A DNA stretch of 64,000 nt from Bacillus sp. P14.5 (GCF_003316765.1 NZ_NIJF01000017.1:1-64000), one strand, 5' to 3'; positions 16,929-25,813 are shown, numbered from the stretch's first letter. The notes: generated by a model from the sequence alone, not told the origin. Numbers and translations are program-made.

Positions 16929-17366
16929 ATGAAGGTTCTATCAATGATCCAGCCCTGGGCCAGTTTGTTTGTCATGGGTGAAGCGAAAAACGAAACAAGG
17001 ACTTGGAGAACAAATTACAGAGGGGACTTTGCCATTCATGCAAGTCAAAGAATCGATAAATCCGCCTGCGAGCAGCCGCTCATTCACAACTTGTTAGCCA
17101 GGCATGGTTTTACAAAAGAAAACCTGCCCACAGGGAAAATTATTGGTAGATGCACTTTGCAGAACTGTATCAAAGTCATAGAAAGCCACAATGAGCAGGC
17201 GATTTTGGAAGACGGCCGGATTGTTTCAGGTCAGGAGTTATGGCTGGGTGATTACAGAGTCGGCAATTATGTTTGGGAAGTTACAGGCATGAGGACTCTT
17301 AGTGAATTCATTCCGGCGAAAGGACGGCTTGGTCTTTGGGAGTTTGAAGGAGAAGAATTTCAATAA
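16929..17366 (+). CDS. ASCH domain protein
   Basis: A 145-residue protein beginning MKVLSMIQPWASLFVMGEAK, with the WRTNYRGDFAIHAS segment typical of ASCH domains, a beta-barrel fold related to PUA and proposed to bind RNA. The K/E-T-R-T-W and RGDFAIHAS stretches correspond to the conserved pocket. It includes GKIIGRCTLQNCIKV and ends GRLGLWEF, so the domain is complete. Ribosome site AAAAAGGAGGTC is strong. Some ASCH proteins hydrolyse N4-acetylcytidine, but which role this one has cannot be told. Single gene, convergent with thiT. Confidence 0.85.
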   Translation: MKVLSMIQPWASLFVMGEAKNETRTWRTNYRGDFAIHASQRIDKSACEQPLIHNLLARHGFTKENLPTGKIIGRCTLQNCIKVIESHNEQAILEDGRIVSGQELWLGDYRVGNYVWEVTGMRTLSEFIPAKGRLGLWEFEGEEFQ

Positions 17367-17421
17367 AAGGTTTTTCTCGACTGCCGAAACTTTCCTCATA
17401 TGCTTTTTAGTTCAGCAAAAA

Positions 17422-17457
17422 AGGACGAGCCTTCTGTTGAAACAGAAGATTCGTCCT
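17422..17457. terminator. Terminator between ASCH gene and thiT
   Basis: AGGACGAGCCTTCTG pairs with CAGAAGATTCGTCCT; the T run is on the minus-strand side, so it mainly ends thiT transcription. Confidence 0.8.
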
Positions 17458-17462
17458 GGAAT

Positions 17463-18059
17463 TCATGATGCTTTTCGATCTGCATTACAAGCAGTTTGAT
17501 TCGTTGTTAACAGGCGGGGCAGGCTTCCGGCCAATAATGCGATGACTATCGAACAGAACGCAATGGCGCCAAGTACCGTTATTCCGTTTGCAATCAGCGA
17601 GTACATGACGGCGGATTGCCCCTCAGGTGCGGCATCGCCCCAGAAGATGAACCCGGCGACGAAATGCCAGAAGTAACGGGCCAGGCTGCCGGCGATGACA
17701 CCCGCGATAGCCCACGTCAGCAATTGTTTTCGGTTTCCGTTTTTCAAACTGGTCTGGATCGGACGGTAAAGCAGTCCGGCAAACCCGACAAAAGTAAACG
17801 CCACGAAATACTCGATGACAAATTGAAGAGGCGTCAGGAAGTAGATGTCACCGAGTACAACCTGCAAAAGCCCCCACAGAAACCCGGAAATCAATCCGGC
17901 CCGAAGTCCCCATCTGAAAGCTACGATAAATACCGGCACCATGGCGAACGAAATGGAAATCGCCGGTGACAGCCTGATGGATGGCAGCAAATCCAATATC
18001 ACCGCAAGTGCTGCAAAGACCGCTGCTTCAATCATTGGTGTCAATCTCATTTTTGACAT
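17463..18059 (-). CDS. thiT: Thiamine ECF transporter substrate-binding component ThiT
   Basis: A six-helix membrane protein of 198 residues (MSKMRLTPMIEAAVFAALAV...) that binds thiamine and works with the shared ECF energising module, encoded elsewhere. FRWGLRAGLISGFLWGLLQ and RYFWHFVAGFIFWGDAAPEG match the thiamine-site loop and helices of ThiT/YuaJ. A longer frame to 18164 exists, but ATG 18059 follows AAAGGGGGAT. The leader contains a TPP riboswitch, which independently supports thiamine as the ligand. Confidence 0.95.
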   Translation of the reverse strand: MSKMRLTPMIEAAVFAALAVILDLLPSIRLSPAISISFAMVPVFIVAFRWGLRAGLISGFLWGLLQVVLGDIYFLTPLQFVIEYFVAFTFVGFAGLLYRPIQTSLKNGNRKQLLTWAIAGVIAGSLARYFWHFVAGFIFWGDAAPEGQSAVMYSLIANGITVLGAIAFCSIVIALLAGSLPRLLTTNQTACNADRKAS

Positions 18060-18146
18060 AAAAAAATCCCCCTTTATCCAAGTTGTGATACGACAACCAT
18101 AAGGGAGAACATGAAAGGATGACAGACAGGTTTGTCCGTCGGGTCC

Positions 18147-18230
18147 ACATCCCTGCGCTAGCATTAACTAACAGGTTCAAAGGGTCAGAACAATCATTGT
18201 TCACTCTCAGCTTACCGCTCCCCTTGTGGT
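18147..18230 (-). ncRNA. TPP riboswitch (THI box) upstream of thiT
   Basis: On the minus strand the conserved elements appear in order: ACAAGGGGAGC, GCTGAGAG, GACCCTTTGAACCTG, then TAATGCTAGCGCAGGGAT. Binding of thiamine pyrophosphate should switch thiT off. No clear intrinsic terminator follows. Instead TCTCCCTTAT at about 18095-18110 can pair with ATAAAGGGGGA at the start site, so translational control is more likely. Confidence 0.93.
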
Positions 18231-18386
18231 TAACGTACTATTCAATTTTCATTTCCATTATATAGGCTGAGACGGAAAAAATAAAGCATTATTAATGAAT
18301 AATAGGCAGCGGTTTCATTTTTGAAAAAAAGAGGAATGTAAAGGTAAGCGGAAAATCAGAGAGAAGTGAAGCAGGTTGCGGACGGT

Positions 18387-18623
18387 CAAAGCCGTTTTTG
18401 GAAGTAAACAGAAGCACAAAATGCCAGAAATAAGCTGAAATCAATCAATGTGGAAGACGGGATGCTTGAGAAAGTGCCGGGAGGAAGAAGCATAAGTGAC
18501 GTTGCAGCCGACCTTTTCAGCGGAGAGAAGCATGACCCGCATGTCCTGGATTTTCATGTGACAGAAGAAAACCATGAAAAAGCCGGAGCTATCGTGAAGG
18601 AACATAATGGTCACATTCGTTGA
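18387..18623 (+). pseudogene. Degenerate upstream paralogue of the next gene
   Basis: From 18414 the frame reads EAQNARNKLKSINVEDGML, then HDPHVLDFHVTEENHEKAGA and IVKEHNGHIR before TGA (18621-18623). The next gene has NENEAEDVKASLQTLSVRDV, HNPHVLEFQVDEGQYARAEA and IVKEKNGHIQ, so the two are clearly homologous. The beginning (KAVFGSK at 18390-18410) is in another frame and no start codon is left. A decayed tandem duplicate. Confidence 0.6.
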
Positions 18624-18697
18624 GTACATGGATTTGTTTTGATTGCCTTAAATAAAGGTAAAGTGAAAAAAAGATATGTTTCCTGAAGGGAGAAGTT

Positions 18698-18970
18698 ATG
18701 ATGAAAACTGTACAAGCTTATTTTAGAAATGAAAATGAAGCAGAAGATGTCAAGGCCAGTCTGCAAACGTTGAGTGTAAGAGATGTCAGGGTTGAGATGG
18801 TTCCGGAGAGCAATCGGAATCTATGGGACTTGATCAGGGATACGTTCAGCAGAAGCAATGCTTATGATGAAGATAATCATAACCCGCATGTACTGGAGTT
18901 TCAGGTGGATGAAGGGCAGTACGCCCGGGCGGAAGCGATTGTGAAAGAGAAAAACGGCCATATTCAATAG
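18698..18970 (+). CDS. Small stress-protein-like domain protein, unknown function
   Basis: A 90-residue protein: a beta-alpha-beta start (MMKTVQAYFRNENEAEDVKA), a linker (NRNLWDLIRDTFSRSNAYDE) and a C-terminal strand-helix ending IVKEKNGHIQ. The layout recalls the short ferredoxin-like or YflT-like modules of Bacillus general stress proteins, but I cannot assign it. GAAGGGAGAAGTT precedes two adjacent ATGs (18698 and 18701). A terminator hairpin follows. A decayed duplicate lies just upstream. Confidence 0.7.
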   Translation: MMKTVQAYFRNENEAEDVKASLQTLSVRDVRVEMVPESNRNLWDLIRDTFSRSNAYDEDNHNPHVLEFQVDEGQYARAEAIVKEKNGHIQ

Positions 18971-18975
18971 TGGTT

Positions 18976-19012
18976 AAAGCCCGCTTCCTTAAATGGACAG
19001 CGGGCTTAATAA
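18976..19012 (+). terminator. Hairpin terminator
   Basis: AAGCCCGCT and AGCGGGCTT pair across a 13-base loop, between two convergent genes; the T tract is weak. Confidence 0.65.
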
Positions 19013-19016
19013 TTTG

Positions 19017-19631
19017 TTATGAGAAATGCGCGTTACTGCCGGAATCAATATTTTCTTCTTTAGAAAAATTCAGTAGACCAGCCGTGACTATTTTAATGAT
19101 CATTATATATATAATCACTAATGCAATGTCCGCAGTATAAGATATGAACCACAATGAAGTATTAAATTCTTCTATTGGCTGCCTTGATAAATACGAATTA
19201 AAAATGGCAGTAGTAAGGAATAGAAGGTAGTAGACGGGGACATATCTTGCGAGACGCACACCGATTTCTCTTATAGATGGTTTCTTTTTAAAGTGTTTGG
19301 CCATTGTGGAATAGACATTCCAGATCCCATACAGGTTGTAAATGGGAATCATCACGCGAGCCAAAGCCCCGCCTGGTGTTATAGGGTATGACGAATCCAC
19401 GTACTGCAGATAATTATGTACTCTATAAAGCCACACAAGATAAATGATAGTATAGATGATTACAATAATGGCCAGAGCCAGAGATACAATTAAATCGTAA
19501 TTCAAAAATGCTTCTCCTGGTTCGGTAAAACCGATTATGAGTAAGTTTATCATCAAAAGGACTGTTAAACCGATATCACCCCAAAGAAATCCCTTTAATA
19601 GCCTTCCTGCAGGCTTAAATGTTTGCTTCAA
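19017..19631 (-). CDS. Multi-pass membrane protein, DUF4328-like
   Basis: From TTG 19631 the protein has 204 residues and about four membrane helices (KGFLWGDIGLTVLLMINLLI; SLALAIIVIIYTIIYLVWLY; PVYYLLFLTTAIF; ADIALVIIYIMIIKI). The segment LVWLYRVHNYLQ...ARVMIPIYNLYGIWNVYSTM matches the W-x-YR-x-x-NL...P-x-x-NL pattern of DUF4328 proteins. The longer frame to 19706 is possible, but AGAAGGAG sits 6 bases before this TTG. Function unknown. It begins about 230 bases downstream of the DUF2512 gene on the same strand, with a terminator between. Confidence 0.6.
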   Translation of the reverse strand: MKQTFKPAGRLLKGFLWGDIGLTVLLMINLLIIGFTEPGEAFLNYDLIVSLALAIIVIIYTIIYLVWLYRVHNYLQYVDSSYPITPGGALARVMIPIYNLYGIWNVYSTMAKHFKKKPSIREIGVRLARYVPVYYLLFLTTAIFNSYLSRQPIEEFNTSLWFISYTADIALVIIYIMIIKIVTAGLLNFSKEENIDSGSNAHFS

Positions 19632-19796
19632 TACAATCTCCTTCTTTCTAAAAAATTTCATCTCTAATCGGCAAGCCATATTGCCGCGTAATCTAGAGTT
19701 TAACATAAAATTCCCAGGAATTTTACTGATTCCATCAATAGAGTAGGAGTTTAAGAGCGGCTGTTAGTGTTGGAAGGGTAAAATTTCACACAGAAA

Positions 19797-19836
19797 AACA
19801 CACTGGAAATTTGCTTAGGATCCAGTGTGTTTTTAG
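19797..19836. terminator. Terminator downstream of the DUF2512 gene
   Basis: AACACACTGGA pairs with TCCAGTGTGTT, with A and T runs on either side; it lies between the minus-strand genes at 19862 and 19631. Confidence 0.8.
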
Positions 19837-19861
19837 TGTGTCCACTTATTAAAATCTCTTA

Positions 19862-20260
19862 TTAATTATGAATCGGATCTGAATGGTAGCTTCTATTGCC
19901 ATTAAAAATGGAGTTATCCAAGTATTTATGGAAGAACCATTCACCTGCTGCCAGTACAATCGCTGAGATGAGTGAAGCCATTATGACGTTTTGGTCAGGG
20001 AACATGGCTGTACCCAGGAACCAAAGGACCACGAAAGCGAGGCCGGCATCTGCCATGGTAGCTATGACGTTACGTTTCTTCTGTTCTCCATTCAACCGCT
20101 TGAAAACCAGGAGATCTCCCAATACATACGCACCAAGGGTCAAGATGACACTGACAATGAGCATGTCAGATACTGGTACACCATAAATTCCGGTAAGAAT
20201 AATTCCTAACACAACGGCAACCATGACAAACTTGATGGCTAATGCTTTTAAATGTTCCAT
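19862..20260 (-). CDS. YndM-like DUF2512 membrane protein
   Basis: A 132-residue protein with four membrane helices: HLKALAIKFVMVAVVLGIIL, SDMLIVSVILTLGAYVLGDL, DAGLAFVVLWFLGTAMF and IMASLISAIVLAAGEWFFH. GAYVLGDLLV and ADAGLAFVVLW are characteristic of the DUF2512 family, found almost only in spore-forming Bacillales. Strong ribosome site AAGGAGGAATAAGG before ATG. Function unknown; the family's distribution suggests a sporulation or envelope role, which is inference. Confidence 0.85.
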   Translation of the reverse strand: MEHLKALAIKFVMVAVVLGIILTGIYGVPVSDMLIVSVILTLGAYVLGDLLVFKRLNGEQKKRNVIATMADAGLAFVVLWFLGTAMFPDQNVIMASLISAIVLAAGEWFFHKYLDNSIFNGNRSYHSDPIHN

Positions 20261-20371
20261 CCTTATTCCTCCTTCATTTGATTTAGTACCTATATACCCC
20301 CGATGAATAAGGAAATTCCAGACGTTGTAAGTTTTTTAACTTCCAATTTATAGTAAGGTGAAGAAGGTGTC

Positions 20372-20465
20372 ACTTTAACGATTTAAAGCACTGCCAGGGA
20401 CAGTCCCTTGCAGTGCACTGACGCGTTACCGTGTGAAAAGGGACAGTCCTTTTTCGCACGGTGAT
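20372..20465. repeat. Pair of GGGACAGTCCC palindromic repeats
   Basis: CAGGGACAGTCCCTTG and AAAAGGGACAGTCCTTTTT flank ACTGACGCGTTACC in the intergenic region before selO. Confidence 0.75.
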
Positions 20466-20578
20466 GCGCTGATGTGAATGCATAATAAACCGGTGCGGGA
20501 AGAAAATAAATTCAATTGTGTTAAGATGGAAACAGATTGAAAGAGTTCGATATAAGTCAAATTACAAAGGAAGATAGT

Positions 20579-22048
20579 ATGCACAATAACAATAAACCAA
20601 CGAAGGCCGGCTGGAATCTGGATAATAGTTATGCCCGTCTGCCGGAAGCTTTTTATAAAAAACAGAAGCCGGCTCCGGTTTCTGAGCCCCAGTTGATTGT
20701 TTTGAATGTCGAAGTGGCTGAAGAATTAGGACTGGATGTTGAAGCACTGAAAGACGCGGTGTCTGTGTTTGCTGGTAACGAGCTTCCTGAGGGTTCGGAG
20801 CCTTTGGCCCAAGCCTATGCGGGTCATCAGTTCGGGCACTTCAACATGCTGGGGGACGGAAGGGCCGTCTTGCTCGGGGAACAATTGAATCCTCAAGGAG
20901 AGCGGTTTGATATCCAGTTGAAAGGTGCCGGCAGAACTCCTTATTCACGAGGCGGTGACGGCCGGGCGGCTCTTGGGCCGATGCTGAGGGAATATATCAT
21001 CAGTGAAGCGATGGATGCGCTGGGTATCCCGACGACCCGCAGCTTGGCAGTGGTGACGACAGGAGAGGGAATCATCAGGGAAACTGATCTTCCCGGAGCG
21101 ATTCTCACGCGTGTCGCGGAAAGCCACCTTCGAGTAGGAACCTTCCAGTACGCGGCCAACTTTGCCGAACCGGATGAACTGAAAGCTCTCGCTGACTATG
21201 CGATCGAACGGCATTACCCTGAGCTTGAGGAGGATGAAAATCCCTACCTTTCTCTGTTGAAGGCAGTTATCAAGCGTCAGGCAAAGCTTGTCTCCCAGTG
21301 GCAGATGGTCGGTTTTATCCATGGAGTCATGAATACAGATAACGTGACCATCAGCGGGGAGACGATCGATTATGGCCCTTGCGCGTTCATGGATGCCTTT
21401 GACCCGTCCACTGTTTTCAGTTCCATCGACAGGCAGGGACGCTATGCATACGGAAATCAGCCTCCGATAACCGGGTGGAATCTTTCACGTTTTGCTGAAA
21501 CACTTCTGCCTTTGTTACATGAAGATCAGGAGCAGTCCCTGGAACTTGCCCAGGCAGCCATCTCTGAATTTCCAGATTTGTTTCATGCTGAATGGCTTGC
21601 GGGTATGAGGGCCAAGCTCGGTCTGTTCAATGCAGAGAAACAAGATAAGGAACTGATTGAAATTCTTCTGAGCAAGATGCATGAACATGGAGCGGACTAC
21701 ACCAATACATTCGCCGCGCTGACTTTCGACAAGCCTGAGGAGACGGAGCTCTACGGAAAGCCCGAATTTGACCGCTGGTATGCAATCTGGAAGGAAAGAC
21801 AGGGCAGGCAGGAAGAGACGCCGGAACAGATTCATGAACTTATGAAAACCAGCAACCCTGCTGTCATCCCGCGGAATTTCCGTGTCGAGGAAGCTTTGGA
21901 AGCTGCGGTGGAAGAAGGGGACTACAGTGTCATGGAGCGACTCTTGGATGCACTGCTGGAGCCTTATGCCCACTCTGCTGAGCAGAAGGAATATGCGAAG
22001 CAGCCGGAGAATCCTGATGAGCCTTACCAGACGTTCTGTGGAACTTGA
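20579..22048 (+). CDS. selO: Protein adenylyltransferase SelO (YdiU/UPF0061)
   Basis: A 489-residue pseudokinase-fold enzyme that transfers AMP from ATP to protein side chains. Family signatures: [40 protein letters not shown], then [20 protein letters not shown] and the metal-binding [23 protein letters not shown] 20579 follows AAAGGAAG; the extension to 20537 lacks support. In bacteria SelO is linked to oxidative-stress tolerance. The C terminus (EPYQTFCGT) keeps a single Cys, where the family may form a redox switch. Single gene. Confidence 0.95.
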   Translation: MHNNNKPTKAGWNLDNSYARLPEAFYKKQKPAPVSEPQLIVLNVEVAEELGLDVEALKDAVSVFAGNELPEGSEPLAQAYAGHQFGHFNMLGDGRAVLLGEQLNPQGERFDIQLKGAGRTPYSRGGDGRAALGPMLREYIISEAMDALGIPTTRSLAVVTTGEGIIRETDLPGAILTRVAESHLRVGTFQYAANFAEPDELKALADYAIERHYPELEEDENPYLSLLKAVIKRQAKLVSQWQMVGFIHGVMNTDNVTISGETIDYGPCAFMDAFDPSTVFSSIDRQGRYAYGNQPPITGWNLSRFAETLLPLLHEDQEQSLELAQAAISEFPDLFHAEWLAGMRAKLGLFNAEKQDKELIEILLSKMHEHGADYTNTFAALTFDKPEETELYGKPEFDRWYAIWKERQGRQEETPEQIHELMKTSNPAVIPRNFRVEEALEAAVEEGDYSVMERLLDALLEPYAHSAEQKEYAKQPENPDEPYQTFCGT

Positions 22049-22216
22049 TGATTATTAGAAAACCTGCAAAACATGGGTTCAAAACAGCGCACTGTGAATT
22101 TTCAGTGCGTTTTTTATTTTGGCAAAATTTAATCGCATTAATTGACGTAGTAGTCCCCTGGTTGATCAGTGAACGAATCCTATCGTTAATGAAGTAATCG
22201 ACTAATTCATCTAAAG

Positions 22217-22411
22217 ATAAGGGGAGATTTTCCCGTTAAATTTTAAAATCAATTGAATTCGGTAGATATAAGGGGAAATTTTCCCCTTAAGCCAAGAAAA
22301 ATCACCTCTTTTCTCGTTTTTTAAGTAAATAGCGGGAATTTTTCCCTCTATTTAAGCCGTTTTTGGTCCCTGTTTGATAAATAAGGGAAATTTTTCCCCT
22401 TAATTTTAAAA
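22217..22411. repeat. Four AAGGGGAAATTTTCCCCTTA-type palindromes, ~52 bp apart
   Basis: Palindromes at about 22219, 22270, 22325 and 22383 (AAGGGGAGATTTTCCCGTTA, AAGGGGAAATTTTCCCCTTA, TAGCGGGAATTTTTCCCTCT, AAGGGAAATTTTTCCCCTTA) are spaced ~52 bases with AT-rich fill. Same period as the other arrays; non-coding. Confidence 0.7.
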
Positions 22412-22583
22412 GCCTTCTGTATTCGCATATATTGTTGCTTTCGGATATCCCTAAAAGTTTTATCTCTTATGGAGGGAGAGTAGCTCTCTTCTTTTCGGTA
22501 TTCCCAGCTTTTCCCCTCTTAATATGGTTATTTTTTTCGGACTTAGTATCAAATAGCAACAAAGTTTGCGAAAAGAGCCTTTT
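22411..22583. repeat. Dispersed repeat family C, copy 1
   Basis: Runs from AGCCTTCTGTATTCGCATAT and ATTGTTGCTTTCGG to ATCAAATAGCAACAAAGTTT and GCGAAAAGAGCCTT. The outer parts are inverted relative to each other. Other copies: 53693-53893 and 58566-58662. Beyond it a single GTCCC-type palindrome half lies at 22712-22745. No gene in 22049-22915. Confidence 0.7.
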
Positions 22584-22815
22584 AAAAACAGCCTCTAATA
22601 ATAACTCGCAACTTACAGGTATTGTGAAAAAGGCTGGTGTAATAAACGCCCCTCTCCCCTTTTGATTGGGTCTGAGACTTCCCGCTTTCCACCTCACAAA
22701 GCTCAACGCCCGAAGAGGAACTGTCCCTTTTCGCGCGCTAAAGCATTAAATTATAAAAAAGCACACATTTTTTTAAAAGTATAAACCCTTTCGTATCAAG
22801 ACTTAAGACGCCTTA

Positions 22816-22882
22816 TATGACACTTGTCATACCCTGCATATGACACCTGGTACTTATGAGGAACCGGCTATCCCGGTATACT
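22816..22882 (+). promoter_or_regulatory. Candidate activator-dependent promoter of the desaturase gene
   Basis: TATGACACTTGTCATA (22816-22831) is a perfect 7-2-7 palindrome and a second TATGACA half-site follows at about 22839. The likely -10 (TATACT, 22877-22882) has a poor -35 (TTATGA). This layout fits a DesR-type activator binding upstream of des. Confidence 0.55.
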
Positions 22883-22915
22883 ATGGTTATCTCGAAACGA
22901 AGGGGATTCTACTAA

Positions 22916-23950
22916 ATGACAAACCTCAAAACTTTGAAAAAAGAAATAGCTCCCTATGAAAAAGCAACAACAAAGGAAAGTGTTTGGCAGATCATCAATA
23001 CATTAGGACCATTCTTCTTATTGTGGTTCCTGGCTTACCAGAGCCTATCTGTATCTTACTGGCTTGCGCTGGTTCCAATGGTGTTTGCAGCAGGATTTTT
23101 GACCAGAAGTTTCATCATCTTCCATGATTGCACGCACTTTAACTTTTTCAAAAGCCGCCGTGTCAACCGGATCGTCGGAACAATGGTTGGTGTGTTGACA
23201 TTATTTCCATTCGATCAATGGGGACATGAGCATACGGTCCACCATGCGACAAGCGGCAACCTGGATAAACGTGGAACAGGAGACATCTGGACGCTTACCG
23301 TGAAGGAATATGCGGAAGCACCGCTCAGACTGCGTTTTGCTTATCGTTTTTACCGAAATCCAATCGTCATGTTTGGGCTTGGCCCGATCTATGTGTTTCT
23401 TTTGAAAAATAGATTCAACCGAAAGAATGCCCGTAAAAAAGAGCGTTATAACACGTACCTTGTCAATGTGATCATCGTCGCTTTGATAGCACTTCTTGGT
23501 ACGGTTCTCGGATGGCAGTCGTTCCTTCTGGTGCAGGGATCGATCTTCATGATCTCCGGTTCTATCGGAATCTGGCTGTTTTATGTTCAGCATACCTTTG
23601 AAGATTCTTACTTTGAAGAAAACAGTGAGTGGGAGTACGTTCTTGCGGCTGTAGAAGGAAGTTCATTTTACAAACTTCCTAAAGTCCTGCAATTCCTGAC
23701 AGGTAACATCGGTTTCCATCACGTTCACCATTTAAGCCCTAGGGTGCCTAATTACAGACTTGAAGAGGCTCACTACAACACGGCAGCACTCCAGCATGTA
23801 CCGACCATCACGCTTGCGACAAGTTTGCAGTCCCTCCGTTTCCGCTTATGGGATGAGGACAGCAAAAACTTTGTAAGCTTTAAAAAAGGCATCAAAACAA
23901 TTGCCCAAAACCGCAGGGTTACTACAGCTGAAGCAAAACCTGAAATTTAA
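22916..23950 (+). CDS. des: Membrane acyl-lipid fatty acid desaturase (Des-like)
   Basis: Inserts a double bond into membrane phospholipid acyl chains to keep the membrane fluid in the cold. The 344-residue protein has the three His boxes of the family: HDCTH (70-74), HEHTVHH (104-110) and HHVHH (around 270), between pairs of membrane helices. Length and C-terminal pattern resemble Bacillus subtilis delta-5 desaturase. The upstream palindrome suggests control by a DesR-like activator. The following gene encodes a receiver protein, but no DesK kinase is present here. Confidence 0.93.
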   Translation: MTNLKTLKKEIAPYEKATTKESVWQIINTLGPFFLLWFLAYQSLSVSYWLALVPMVFAAGFLTRSFIIFHDCTHFNFFKSRRVNRIVGTMVGVLTLFPFDQWGHEHTVHHATSGNLDKRGTGDIWTLTVKEYAEAPLRLRFAYRFYRNPIVMFGLGPIYVFLLKNRFNRKNARKKERYNTYLVNVIIVALIALLGTVLGWQSFLLVQGSIFMISGSIGIWLFYVQHTFEDSYFEENSEWEYVLAAVEGSSFYKLPKVLQFLTGNIGFHHVHHLSPRVPNYRLEEAHYNTAALQHVPTITLATSLQSLRFRLWDEDSKNFVSFKKGIKTIAQNRRVTTAEAKPEI

Positions 23951-24031
23951 TTTCACCCACTTTCGCCAGGCTCTCCTTCCAAATAGTGAGGAGAGTCTTT
24001 CTATAGCAGGACCGATGAGGAGAGGACATAC

Positions 24032-24574
24032 ATGATTCGAATAGTGATTGCAGAGGATCAAGAATTCTTACTGGGAATTATCGGATCCCTGCTCAGCCTT
24101 GAAGAGGATATGGAAGTGGTCGGCCAGTCGAGCGATCGGGAAGAGGTGCTTTCTCTTGTGAAAGAGCTTCATCCGGATATCTGTATTATGGATTTGGATA
24201 CTCATTTAGAGATCGATACTGCCGAAAAAATACATGAGTACGGATGCAAGCTCATGGTCCTGACGACATTTGCCAAAGCTGGTGATTTCGAAAAAATCGT
24301 CAAAATGGACATAAGAGGCTACCTTCCCAAGGACTGTTCCAGCGAGGAGTTTGTTTCTTCTGTTCGAGTGATCATCGAAGGCGGCCGTGCCTTTTCGCAG
24401 GCACTCATGGAAAACGATGACAGCGGGATGGGTGAGGAAGAAGGGCAAGGCGGTTCTCCAAGTGATGAGAAGATTGCCGCGGTCTCCCCAGACCAGCAGA
24501 ACAATAAAACACTTGAGACTGTCCGTGGTTATCTGACGACCTTCAAAGATAAAATGAAATTGCCGGCTGGTTGA
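24032..24574 (+). CDS. Response-regulator receiver protein with truncated output domain
   Basis: A 180-residue protein. Residues 1-118 are a complete NarL/DesR-type receiver: acidic pair ED (8-9), phospho-acceptor Asp in CIMDLD (about 54), Thr in VLTTF and Lys in YLPKD. The C-terminal 60 residues lack a normal LuxR-type HTH: after an acidic Gly-rich linker only KTLETVRGYLTTFKDKMKL remains. That resembles the recognition-helix half of a NarL HTH (...GTVRNYLS..KDKM). An internal deletion of the first HTH half is likely. It follows des by 80 bases, the place where desK-desR sit in Bacillus subtilis. It may act as a phosphate sink or be decaying. Confidence 0.8.
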   Translation: MIRIVIAEDQEFLLGIIGSLLSLEEDMEVVGQSSDREEVLSLVKELHPDICIMDLDTHLEIDTAEKIHEYGCKLMVLTTFAKAGDFEKIVKMDIRGYLPKDCSSEEFVSSVRVIIEGGRAFSQALMENDDSGMGEEEGQGGSPSDEKIAAVSPDQQNNKTLETVRGYLTTFKDKMKLPAG

Positions 24575-24591
24575 TTTCTATATAGGTATAT

Positions 24592-24632
24592 AAAGGGAGG
24601 ATGGCTTCTTTGCAGCCATCCTCCCTTTTGGG
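24592..24632 (+). terminator. Terminator after des-receiver genes
   Basis: AAAGGGAGGATGGCT pairs with AGCCATCCTCCCTTT across a short loop, followed by TTTT. Strong. Confidence 0.88.
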
Positions 24633-24787
24633 CTGTCTTGAAACCCACTGGCTATGCCGGGGGTTCCAGAGAGCTTATAGCGCGGTATAAAAAAACTCAC
24701 TTCATGATAGGATAAAGTTGGTTTCCCGACCACTTCATTCCATCATAGAGGGAGTTATGCCCTGTAAAGGACATGAACAATCTAAAA

Positions 24788-24928
24788 TAAGCGGAATTTT
24801 TTCTGCTTAAGCACGGCTAAATGGATCATTATCACATCTTTTTAAAAAATAAGCGGAATTTCTCCGCTTAATTTAGCTGTTTCTGGTGATCTTTTTAAAA
24901 TTAGCGGAATTTCTCCCCTTATTTATTG
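24788..24928. repeat. Three AAGCGGAATTTCTCCGCTTA-type palindromes
   Basis: Palindromes at about 24789, 24851 and 24903, separated by TTTAGCTGTTTCTGGTGATC-like sequence; same style as the array at 22.2 kb. The rest of 24633-25016 shows no gene. Confidence 0.65.
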
Positions 24929-25016
24929 AGTTTTTCCATTGGGGTAGATTGATGATGAAATCAATCAGCGGGCCTTTTAGGCGGATGCCGGTAAGGGAGG
25001 CTTCAATCCGCAGAGC

Positions 25017-25683
25017 AAAGAGGCTGGGACAAAAGTAGAAAACTAATTGATGCAAGTAGAAATCATCAAAAATAAAACCGCATGAGATCAAGGTTATATA
25101 CTTGATCTCATGCGGTTCATTTTTGTTATTAGGCTCTTACCTTAAAGATGTTATTTTTTAGATTAGGTTATCCGCCAGTTCCTGATCGTAGGCGGATTGG
25201 AGCGGAAGGTGTGCGACCTCCTGCGGGACTAGCGGTCGTCTAGTTCCAGCGCCTAGCCCCTCGGGGTCAAACAACCCTCAGAGAATAAAAGGAAAGACCG
25301 CCTTTTTTTCTCTGAGGAACATTTGCCTGTCGGGGCTGACCAAGGCGCTTCCACTTTTGATGACAGGTGAGACCAAGGTTACGTACCCACTGGAACGTAA
25401 CCCCGCAGGCGAATCTAGCTCCAGCGGCCAGCACCTAGCGGATTTCGGTCTCCTTCCTTGCGATAAGTCATCATCGAATCACTTTCGCTCTTCGTGATTC
25501 CTTTATCTCATGCAGGAGCCCTACAATCCGTACGGTGCTGAACGGCCGCTTCCGCTTTTTATGAAGCCGAGGAGGCTCAGCCCCGCCCCGCGGAGTCGTG
25601 CACCTGGAGCGGAAATCCTTTCTTTATACTCAGACACATTCTTTTGAAAAGAGCTTTTTATAAGGTTTTGTCCCAGCCTCTTT
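25017..25683 (+). repeat. TIR-bounded non-coding repeat element, copy 2 (uninterrupted by the cassette)
   Basis: Bounded by AAAGAGGCTGGGACAAAA and its reverse complement TTTTGTCCCAGCCTCTTT. Internal parts: a long perfect hairpin (ACCGCATGAGATCAAG / CTTGATCTCATGCGGT), the GGATTGGAGCGGAAGG...ACCTGGAGCGGAAATCC block common in Bacillaceae intergenic DNA, and, at 25230-25365, an inserted family-A-like segment absent from copy 1. No protein is encoded; it looks like a MITE or other passive element. The 130 bases to the next gene hold no feature I can name. Confidence 0.85.
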
Positions 25684-25813
25684 GATTTAGGGTTAAAAGA
25701 GTGCTGAACAATGATATTTCCCTTTTTCAGGGGGATAGAGTGAAATAAGGAGCCGGCATATACAATTTTTTTAAATGGTGCCGATATTATAGGTGTAATC
25801 TGATTTCACTATA

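Noticed and set aside
22432..22706. Open frames of 77-79 residues on both strands
   Set aside because: They coincide with repeat family C and have no homology or ribosome site.
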